Source of the DNA: Sipunculus nudus
Lineage: Eukaryota > Annelida > Sipuncula > Golfingiida > Sipunculidae
Reading direction: 5' to 3'
Assembly (NCBI GenBank): GCA_026874595.1
Contig: CM049316.1
Location: forward strand, 77,014,676-77,078,675
Length of the DNA stretch: 64,000 nt
Each line of letters opens with the position of its first letter. The first letter of the stretch is position 1. A program made the translations under genes and the position numbers. The notes below the pieces were generated by a model. It made no database searches and was not told the origin of the DNA. It saw only the letters and a list, made by a program, of their open reading frames with translations. This document shows positions 13,501 through 25,500 of the stretch, piece by piece.

Positions 13501-16500
13501 GGCAATGATGGGGTATTAAACGGCACAAAACAAGTAAAAGAATAACAGGTGGCGCCACCTGTTTCCGGTACATGACAATACTTTCCAAGATCTTCCAACA
13601 TGTTGATTTTTGGACCAATGCATGCATCCCTTATTGAGATATTAATGATTTTGTGTAATTTTCACCATATATGGCAATATTCAAGGTCAAGGCTACTCTA
13701 ATAGGAAAGGTCATGACCCCAATTTATATATACATCATCCCATAACCCATGTCTATGTATATGCATAATATGAAAGAAATCTGTCCATTAGTTTTTGACT
13801 TATAATGCTCACAGGTTATAAATGTACTGTTAAGTGGCAATGATGGGGTATTTAACGGCACGAAAACAAGTAAAAGAATAACAGGTGGCGCCACCTGTTT
13901 CCGGAACATGACATTACTATCCAAGATCTTCGGTCAAGTTGATTTTTGGACCAATGCATGCATCCCTTATTGAGAAATTAATGATTTTGTGTGATTTTCA
14001 CCATATATGGCAATATTCAAGGTCAAGGCCACTCTCATAGGAAAGGTCATGACCCCAATTTAAATAAACATCATCCCATAACCCATATCTATGTATTTGC
14101 ATAATATGAAAGAAATCTGTCCATTAGTTTTTTACTTATAATGCTCACAGTACTGTCAAGTAGCAATTTTGGGGATATTAAACGGCATGAAAACAAGTAA
14201 AGAACAATAGGTGGCGCCACCAGTTTCTGGAACATGACAACCCTATCCATGATCTTCGATCAACTTGATTTTGGGATCAATCCATGCAAGTTTTCTTGAG
14301 ATATTTAAGAATTTGTGTGATTTTCCCCAAAATTGAACCTATTCAAGGTCAAGGTCACTCTCCTAGTTGAGGTCATGACCTCATTTAATATAGGCGTCGT
14401 CCTCTCACCCATATCTATACATATACCAATTTTGGTAAAGATCCGTGGAATATTTTTTGAGTTATTGTGTCCAAAAGAAATCTCTGCGGCGGCGGCGGCA
14501 CCACCGTGCCTAAACCATAGTATCTCCAGACTATGTCTGGCGATACAACTAATAGTCACTATCAAGCTGTAGTCTTGTTTTGAGGATAATTATGTTGTTA
14601 TTCCAATTCATTATTAAACCAATCTGCCAAGATAACAGTCACAAATAGACATTTCTCATCCATTCCTTGACTGGAAAATATTCAGAAGTCAAAGCAAGAT
14701 AAATACAAACTTGACAATCCAGTTATAATTACTTAAATAAATCTGAATATGATCAGTAATAATGTAATCATATTTAGTATGATTGAAGGAAGGTACTATA
14801 TGGCTCTTCATGTATCAATGGTCTAATTGAATTTTGAACTCATAACAATTAGTAAATTCTGCTATTACTGGAATTCAAAGCAAACATTTGCAAAAATGCT
14901 GATAAACGATTATGACATGGCCTACCTGAGCAAATATTTTGACAAGTCTGTCTTTATGAGCCTGTCGTATCTGCAGGAATTCTTTCCACCACTGCTTGGC
15001 GTAGACCAGGAACAGCCTCTCCCGCTCGGCCTGTCGTGTTTTCTCCAAGCCCACCTGGGCAGTGATGATGTCATTAGCAAGTGGCTGTTGCATCTTTGGA
15101 ATAATTTCCAGCCTCGTTTCAAGGATGCCAACTGGCACCTTGTTTTCAGAACCTGGTGTCCAGAATAAAGAGCATGTACACAAGTGTTAGGACTATGTTT
15201 CCATGTTTGACTGAAAATAGCAGCTGATGACCAATCTGTAACTGATAATTTCAGCTTTCTCCTATTCAAGTTACTTTTTGGTTATTTGATGGGCCTGTCA
15301 CTCTTCTTAAAGCACTGACATGTTTGCTTTTGAATATAACAATTAAACGGCCTGAAAGCAGAGACACACTAGTAGATGACAGATATCATCAGTAATCAGG
15401 GTTGGCAATTTCTTCCAAGAGGTGGTTCCTTCCATGGAAACTTCTGGAAACTTCCGGCTCAGAAGAAATAGTTTCCTCCATTTCTTCCGGGAGAAACTTT
15501 CAAATTTCATGTGAGAATATATAAATCTAATAAATTTTCAGCTTTATTTCTGCTTAAACATAATCTGTTCCATCTTATTTGCAAATATAAAAGTTTATAT
15601 TAATATATAATGTTATCTTAGAATGTATGACTATTTGTTTAATTTAATTAGACACTAGATGTGTCGGAACGACACGAATGCCCCCGCCTTGGGCAAATTA
15701 GAAACATTTGTAAAATTTGGAAAATTTTTTAAGTTCAGGAGGTGTCGTATGGTCAAAAGTAGGTCAACAAGGGCAAAATGCAAACTCGATCTGTAACGGG
15801 TCATTATCAAGCAACACACCAAAAATCATGCCAGTATATGCAGGCATTGTGAAAAAAAGTCCATACATGTGCATTTTCCATAAAAATTTCTGTCTTTCAT
15901 GAAATTTTCTATGTTTAGGAGCTGTAAAACAATCAAAAGTAGGTCAACCGGGATGAAACGCAAACTCGATCTGTAACTGTCATTATCAGTACAAAAAAGT
16001 CAGTACATATGCATTTGTTATGAAAATTTATATTTTTCATGAAACTTTCTATGTTCAGGAGCAGTCAAATGGTCAAAAGTAGGTCAACTGAGACAAAACA
16101 AGAACTCGATCTGTAACTGGTCATTATCTGCCTACACATCAAAAATCAGGCCTGAATCTGCAGGCACTGCAAAAAAAAGTCCATACATGTGCACCTTTTT
16201 ATGAAATTTTCTATGTTAGAGCACCGTCAAACGGTCAAAAATAGGTCAACTGGGACAAAACATGAACTTGATCTGTAACTGGTCATTATCTGCCCACACA
16301 CCAAAAATCAGGCCAATATCTGCAGGTATTGTGAAGAAAAGTCTGTACAAGTGTATTTGTCATGAAAATATATATTTTACATGAAATTTTCTATGTTCAG
16401 GAGCCGTAAACAGTCAAAAGTAGGTCAACCGGGACGAAATGCGAACTCCATCTGTAACTGGTCAATATCTGCCAACACCAAAAATCAGGCCAATATCTGC

Positions 16501-19500
16501 AGGCATTGCCAAAAAAGGTCCGTACATGTGTATTTGTCATGAAATTTCATATTTTTCATGAAATTTTCTATGTTCAGGAGCCTTAAAACGGTCAAAAGTA
16601 GGTCAACCGGGACGAAACACGAACTCCATCTGTAACTGGTCTATATCTGCCCACACACCAAAAATTAGGCCAATATCTGCAGGCATTGCGAAAAAAAGTG
16701 TACATGTGAATCTGTCATGAATATTTCTATTTTTCATGAAATTTTCTAAGTTGAGGAGCCGTAAAACGGTCAAAAGTAGGTCAACCGGGACGAAACGTGA
16801 ACTCGATCTGTAACTGGTCTATATCTGCCCACACACCAAAAATCAGGCCAATATCTGCAGGCATTGCGAAAAAAAGTCCGTACATGTGTATCTGTCATGA
16901 ATATTTCTATTTTTCATGAAAACTTCTAAGTTTAGGAGCTGTAAAACGGTCAAAAGTAGGTCAACCGGGACGAAACGCGAACTCGATCTGTAACTGGTCT
17001 ATATCTGCTCACACACCAAAAATCAGGCCAATATCTGCAGGCACTGCGAAAAAAAGTCCGTACATGTGTATTTGTCATGAAATTTCATATTTTTTATGAA
17101 ATTTTCTAAGTTTAGGAGCCGTAAAACGGTCAAAAGTAGATCAACCGGGACGAAACGCGAACTCGATCTGTAACTGGTCTATATCTGCCCACACACCAAA
17201 AATCAGGCCAATATCTGCAGGCATTGCGAAAAAAAGTCCGTACAACTGTTTGATTTCGGAATGACAGAAGGACGGAATGACGGACAGGGGTAAAACTATA
17301 TGCCCCGGCCACTTTGTGGCGGGGGCATAAAAATGCCTCATGTAGTTTTGAGTTTGTCAGTAAAGGTGACATGGTGATTACCTAAAAAGGTGCAGCTTTA
17401 CTCCTTTTACCCATGACTGTACAGTGAGGCAGGGTATTGGGAAGCCATGTCATAATTAACAGGGTTTCATCCATCATACGGATCAAATGGTCAAACTGCT
17501 CCTTGTTATAACAGATAATTACAAAGCAGATACACATGTACAGAGAAAGGGTTTCTCATACTTTCTGGGTATTTTCTTGTTTTGGCATAATCACAAGCAG
17601 CTCAGGAACAGACTAGGTGTTTACAGAGCTCCAAAATTGGTGTTTTGTGATTGCATGCTTCATGGTACCTTAGATGTAAATTACTGATATGTACTGATTG
17701 TACTCCACTGTGTTTAACAACAGAACTTACATGGAGAGATGCCTAAATTTAAAGGGGTGATAATTATAAGTTCAACTGGTGATCACTGATCAATCACAGT
17801 ATAATATCACACAGGATATTGTTAAGTCAAACACATGCAAGCTATTGTGTTTTATTTGTAGGAAGTGCAGTTTGCATACTATTTAGATTCTACATTAGTT
17901 ACTGTGTTAGTATGCAGCACTGCATAAACCTTGGCAGCTATGCAATTGTCTATAAAGATACAAAATGAGAAAAATGTAGTTTATCAGTCTGTAATTCTCT
18001 GTCATACAAAAGTAATAAAGCTGAGTGACACAAATAAGGTAAGAACTAGTTACAAACACAGGAAACTTCCTCTAACACTCATGTGAATACAGGTAAACAT
18101 TTAAACAAGAATATTTTGTTAATTAACATGTCAACACATACTATGCAACACTACACACTTATACACATCCATCATCTTCAATTTTGGCAACACTCTTAAA
18201 AACCATCATAGCACTGTTCCTGTACACTGAATTAAAGTCATACTGTTTTATTTTATTCAAAAGAAATAAAAATAGTTCAAATATCTGTTTTGAATTTTTG
18301 TGTATCACACTATCACTCTTACTGTCCACTAAATTCCACTTTCATCCATTACTTCCGGAAGAAAGTGGAGGAAACCCCATTTCCTCCACTTTCTTCCATT
18401 GTCTCGGAAGAAGTACATTTCTTCCGGAAGAAAACCAACCCTGTCAGTAATCATCACTCGGTAAATCATGATGCTAGTACCTAAGTACTGTGTACTTATA
18501 AGAGTCAAGATGTGTCAGTCAAGTTGCTCAGGTCAGTGCTGCAAAAACTTTAGACTGGTGACCAATTTTAAAACAAACGCATAAAACAAAGTATATATTT
18601 GTCAGATGTTAACACTTTTTCATCCACTCTTCACATATCAGATTCAACACTGGCTGCTATATTTTGTTCTGCCTTCTTTATGTTTCTAAATTTTTTTTTT
18701 CTCAGATAATATAATTTCTTTGCATGTGCAAACACAAGCATCACTTATCAGTAACATATAAAAGCAACCAATTACTAACTTATGAAGGAAATCATCATTC
18801 ACTCATATAAATGGTTTTTCAGCATCACACTAATAATGCACATAAGTTTAAGGGGATGGGGTGGAACTGTCTCTATTTTGTAAATCTCTTCCTTCCCCTT
18901 TTTCCTCTAAATTTTCTTTCAGATCTGTCTCAGGGTACACACATCAGGTACAATCAATCAGCATTGAATCCCAACTGTCACCAACCCTGATCTGAACACC
19001 TTGGAAAAATTTATGTGTCGATCATCTACTCCACAAAACTTTTATATCCTGATCATTTGGTACTGAGTGTCAAAATCAATCTAAATACCCCAGAAATTTG
19101 TTCTTGTAAACACATAAAACGTCAAAATGCCACGGTATCTAGCATTCTACTGTATGCATGGTCATTATGTATATGCATGGTTACCAGTGCACAAACCATT
19201 TTGGTTATTTAATTAAACAGTTGAGTTAGGTTTACCAACTAGATGTGTCAGAACAACACAAATGCCCCCGCCTGGGGCAAATTAGAAACATTCGTTAAAT
19301 TTTGTAAAATTTTTTTAAGTTCGTGAGGTGTCATATGGTCAAAAGTAGGTCATCAAGGGCAAAATGCAAACCTGACCTGTAACGGGTCATTATCAAGCAA
19401 CACACCAAAAATCAGGCCAGTAACTGCAGGCATTGTGAAAAAAAGTCCATACATGTGCATTTTTCATAAAAATTTCTGTCTTTCATGAAATTTTCTATGT

Positions 19501-22500
19501 TCAGGATCTCTGTCATATGGTAAAAAATAGGTCAACTTGGATGAAACGCGAACACGATCTGTAACTAGTCATTATCTGCCCACACACCAAAAATCAGGCC
19601 AATATCTGCAGGCATTGCGAAAAAAAGTCTGTACATGTGTATTTGTCATGAAAATTTCTATTTTTCATGAAATTTTCTAAGTTCAAGAGCCGTAAAACGT
19701 ACAAAAGTAGGTCAACCGGGACAAAACGAGAACTTGATCTGTAACGTGTCATTATCTGCCCACACACAGAAAATCAGGCCAATATCTGCAGGCATTGCGT
19801 AAAAAAGTCTGTACATGTGTATTTGTCATGAACATTTATATTTTTCATGAAATTTTCTAAGTTAAGGAGCCGTAAAACAGTCAAAAGTAGGTCAATCGGG
19901 ACAAAACTCGAACTCGATCTGTAACTGGTCATTATCTGCCTACACACCAAAAATCAGGCCAATACCTACAGGCATTGCGAAAAAAATTCCGTACATGTGT
20001 GTTTGTCATGAAAATTTCTATTTTTCATGAAATTTTCTATGTTCAAGAGCCGTAAAACGGTCAAAAGTAGGTCAACCGGGACGAAAGGCTAACTCCATCT
20101 GTAACTGGTCAATATCTGCCCACACACCAAAAATCAGGCCAATATCTGCAGGCATTGCGAAAAAAAGTCCGTTCATGTGTATTTGTCATGAAATTTCCAT
20201 TTTTCATGAAATTTTCTAAGTTAAGGAGCCGTAAAACAGTCAAAAGTAAGTCAATCGGGACGAAACGCGAACTCAATCTGTAACTGGTCATTATCTGCCT
20301 ACACACCAAAAATCAGGCCAATATCTGCAGGCAATGCTAAAAAAAGTCTGTACATGTGTGTTTGTCATGAAAATTTCTATTTTTCATGAAATTTTCTAAG
20401 TTAAGGAGCCGTAAAACGGTCAAAAGTAGGTCAACCGGGACAAAACGTGAACTCGATCTGTAACTGGTCATTATCTGCCCACACACCAAAAATCAGGCCA
20501 ATATCTGCAGGCATTGTGAAAAAAAGTCTGTACAACTGTTTGATTTCGGAATGACGGAAGGACGGACATGGGTAAAACTATATGCCCCAGCCACTTTGTG
20601 GCGGGGGCATAATAAAAAAGTCAAAAGATACTAAGTTATTTTACTTAGGGTTTGAAAACTGCACACTTATCTATGGTGATGAGATAAAATACAGTAATAG
20701 CCTTGATCAACTAATCATTTGACTATGGAGTTTTTTATTTAATGTTTCATTTCAACACTTACCTACTCCCATCAGCTCCACTGTGTGCCCCAGTCGTGAG
20801 TTATCTCCCCCAAGTACAGTCCGCCATTCCATGAGATGAGACGCCACCAATGTTGTTTCTCCAGAGGGGTCTGTCTTCAGGAGGACCAGGTGAATAGGGT
20901 CACATATAGACAGTAGTGTGTTGGTGTCTGCCATTCTCGCTGCGTCTCCTGATGATGTATGATAATTAGACATGATGCGAGGACATTTTAAAGAAATACA
21001 GAAAACAGTTACTACAAGATTTGAAAGATGCTGACAAACAAATCTAGTACTACAAGAAAAAATATCTTTATTCAGATTTTTTAATGTTTTAGATATAATA
21101 ATTTAAGGTTAACCTATTTAAAGTGTTTTTAAGGTAAAGACAGTTATTTGTAAATGCAAAATTACTACTCAAAATGGACCAACTGTAGGATATTTTTTAC
21201 ATACATTCTTGGTAATTCTGAAGACCCAGTTGGGCATCTTATTGCAACATTTGGTGAATGATGACAAGGATGAGCTTCCTTGGTTTACAGAATGCAGGTC
21301 ATGGTGACCTAAATTTTAGCATAAGAAGAAACTCACCAGGACCTGTATGGATGTCAAGTAAGACATTCACAACTGTAAAGTTACCAGTTTAGCAATGAAA
21401 ATGCATAGTCTGGCTGGCAAGAAGGCCGGGGATAAAATAACTATCATTTTAACTCAGCTGAGCTGAAAAAAAAATGGATTTCTGGAAACTAAATCAAATC
21501 ATAATACTGAATGGATGTTTACTGTCCAAAAGACATATATATACTGTGGTTGGCTTTATATTTACGGGGCTCAATTTTCGCGCTCAAGCAATTTTTCATA
21601 GTTTCACTGGGTTCCATTTTCACGATGGGGCATATTTTAATATTTTAATTTACACCAAAATAGGTACAAATTCTCTTTTACACAAAGTTATGTTTTGCTC
21701 GAATAACGACCATCACTGCCAGAACCTGGCGATGCTGCTTCAGAGTGGCATTGGTTTCACAGCTTGGCCATTACATATCAATATAAATAGGGCCCTCCAC
21801 TCTACCTTGATCATATCACGTTCGGATTACGTAATAAAAACATTGTTCCATGAAAATAACAGGTTGGCTACGGAAGGTGCCATATTTATTTCCCACTTAT
21901 GCCCATTACTGCCACCAGGGGGCAACTACAGAGACTATTTTCCCATGACTGCAAGGTTTCATATCTGCGTGGTTTTAATTTCGCTGCTCTTCCCCTACCG
22001 CGAATTTAAAATCACCGCGAATAACAAGCCAACCACAGTATTGTAACTGTAATGTGGTAATACCCTGAGATTCTTTATGAAGCTCCAGCAGAAAGCCCTC
22101 CTGTATGTCTGGATCACATGCACACGGTGTGGGTTGAGATTTAAACCTTTGACCTCTGAAATGGATGTGCAAGGTGAAAGTTGAAGTCACCTGACCAGGA
22201 AGAGGCTGGGGTTCCTGAAGGTGTTCCAGAAAAGCTCGTCCTCCCAGAACTTGTAGGTAAAGATGCCTTCTTGTTGGATCAATGTTAGCTAAAATAAAGA
22301 ATTCAAACAAGGGTCAAAATAACTCATTCCAATCATTTCTTTACTTCTCATGGTAAAGGTCACTATAGCTGTTCATGGTCACACATCATGCATCATCTGC
22401 TTTGTTACATCTACATTTTATGGTTGTATATAATGGGATTACATCATTATCCAATGTAACACATTTCACAGGATTTTCATGTTTAGCTTTTAGTCTTTTA

Positions 22501-25500
22501 CATATTCAACCTAAAGCTGAAAGTATTTCCGCTGTATCAGTAAAGCCTGTATCTCACTGGGCTGCAACAAATTCAAACAGCATTTGCAAGAGAGTTTCAA
22601 AGTGTCTTAGAACACTTGTGGCGGTTCTCAATTTCCTCATGTGATTTGCAAAGTGTTTCTCCCTTGTCACAGAAATTTTGAACATGTAAAAAAAATCTTC
22701 ATGACAAAATATCTCTCAAAATAGTCAAAGAGGTGTCGCTAGTGTCTCAAACATGTCTCAAACATGTCTCGAACTATGCCCCAGTCAGTTTCCGTGAGTA
22801 AGGAAGTGCAGAAACTGTGAGCCAGCTTTGTGAGGGGTCTGTGACCCATACAACTACATTGCAAAAATTTGGAGATAAAAATAAGAATGTGATATTCTGG
22901 GCGCAAATTATCATGCAAATATTTCACAAATGTCCTGCAAACATGGCACAACATTTGTGTGAGGGGAGTATACAAACTCCAGCCGAATTTAGGGCCAAAT
23001 ACTCGTGCGTTGTATGCAAACGTGTATAAGTGCAATTCAGAAGTGAAAATTGTCCCTAATTTGCATATTTTCTCGCAATTGTTGTGTCTCCAACTAGTCG
23101 CAAGCTGTCACAGCACAGTGCGGCACAACCTTACGAATCTGTTCTCAGTATTTAATGAAAGTCATGAAAGGTGAAAGCTAGCTTGCCTGTGGCATTACAT
23201 TAAACTAGACAATAGTTAGAGACTACATATCTACCTCTGCCAAGATCCTGATCAAACTTTTTTGTGTGCTGCAAAAGCGCAGGAAGAGTATGCAAGCAAG
23301 ACCAGAAAAGGTTATGTCAGTTAGCAAACCTGATGGATGCATCACAGGTTAGCTCTGCATTAGAGAACAAAAGCGGCCCATAATAACAGCCAAAGGCTTT
23401 CACTCTTACACAAGATATATTATATCACAATATTATATCACAATTTGATAAAGGAAGTATGATGATCCATACTGACGACAACATTTAATGGACTGTTCCT
23501 TAGGTATTTAACTAACTCTATTCCCAGTGTCATCCAAATCTGTTCATAACTTTTTTGCTAACAGACAAACCATGCAAATAATCAAGCAAATAGCCAACCA
23601 ATGACCAAATCAGTAGTACCACATGGTATGGAGTATAACTAATTTACCCCTCATATTAACAGTACCTCTTTTTACAGGGAGCGCCCTTGTGAGTTTATCG
23701 TCCTTGTTGAAGTAGTGTGTAGCTTGACGGGGCTGGGATACACTCTGCTGTGGCTCTGTCTGCGTGGAGAACTTGAGCTGCTGCATGATGTCGTCAATCA
23801 CACCTTTCTCTCGTAACGCATCAAGAAGTTCCTCCTCTCTCATTTCTCCATTGTCAGGGACCTGATCGTGGAGAGACTCTGACAGAACATCACGGATCCT
23901 CGTCTGTATGTCCATCTAGAATTAACAACATCATCAGAAATAACAAGTCATAGCTGCTAGGGGTAACAGACCATGCTGGGCCTCTCTGTGTTTTATGTAG
24001 ATCTTCCTACTCAAATAAATGATGCTCTTGGAATTCTGATTCAGTCCCAGCTTCTACCAAGATCTCCTGAACTGCTAAACTTCAGCGTGAACTCAACAGA
24101 TATTCAAGATCACTGTTACATGAGGCAGTTACCTCAAAGACTAAGCCAGCTGTGTGGTGGGCATGCATAAAGAATTCAAAAACACAAATTCAAGACAAAG
24201 CAATACACTTCTTGTGTATGCCTGCTAGTTCTGCCTCTACTGAGTGTATTTTCTACAACTTTGGCTGAATACAGAACAAACTCCACAACAGACTTGGTCT
24301 GCAAAAAGCCACCAAGTTGGTTTCCTGCTATCGGGCCCTCAGGGGATGTAAAAAGCGTGATTAGTGAATATGGACTAAAGTCTGCACAGCTGTGCACCAC
24401 GTGTTGCCCTTGATCTTAAAGTTATATGTAACTCATTTTTTATGTGTCTTTTGATATTGTTTTATAAAAACAAGTCTATAGAATAAAATAAACCTCCATT
24501 TTAAAAATAGTCACTCTTTATATGGTTCTTGTGAGAAAAAAAAATCATTTATTTGTTTCAACTGACCTGTATTGACTAGAATTGACCACTTTTGAGAGTT
24601 TTGATCAAACCAGTTTTGATCGGTTAAAACCAGGGATGGTTTTAACCAGTCAACCCTGAATCCTGATGGTGAACCTATGTTGTTCCTGGCAAATGACAAG
24701 GTTCTCTGTCATGTGGCCCAGGATTGGTCTAACAACCAGTAGGTCCATGCATTTACATAGCAAAGATAACAGTGATACTGGAATATAAACTGCAGTATCT
24801 CAATAACTATCTTTCTTGAAGATAGGGAGTTATAACAGCACCTTTCTACAGTCTTAAAAGGGTGCAGGTTTTGATAATGACTTAAAATATGTGTGTGAGG
24901 GGTGTACTGAGTACTTTGCTTGTTCGTTGAGTACTCATAGATGTGATTTTTTTACATGTTTATTTATAATAATAATAATTATAGTATTACCAGTAATAAT
25001 AATAAATTTTTAATACTAAATAATAACAAGTGACCCATGGGTCATGACGCTCAGCCGACTGACATGTTGATAATATGTCTCTGCACAGACAACTAATTAA
25101 GATAGGTGGCATCATTGTTCATGCATATTAGCTTAAGTTCATCAAGACCCATAAGCACAACAAATTTGATGACAATCCAACAAGCCTTTCATGAGGAATC
25201 TGGCAATTTGTGTGAATTTTGCATTATTTCTGGAGTGATCAAACTTACCCCAAAACTCTGAGAATATAGGTCACTGTGACCCAAATTCAGGTTTCTATGG
25301 AGAACTTTTGAGGAACTCTCAGGATGTCAAGTTAGAAGATTCCGGGCCCCATGGTTATGATTTGTGCCCTACTTTGATTTCAAATTTTGGTGACAGAGAC
25401 CTAATTTCAGGTTTCCAAGGAGACTTTTCATGGGCCTCCCAGCATGTCAAGAAAGAGGATTCTAGGTCTAGTTATTACGATTTATGCCCTGTTAATAGAA

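Noticed and set aside
15654-20612. Regularly spaced repeats as a possible CRISPR array
   Set aside because: Units of about 180 bp are contiguous, without unique spacers, in a eukaryotic intron, with transposon-like ends. No cas genes.
21474-22046. 190-residue plus-strand frame as a gene
   Set aside because: It runs through a TIR element and its flank, overlaps a CEP76 intron, and shows no family motif.
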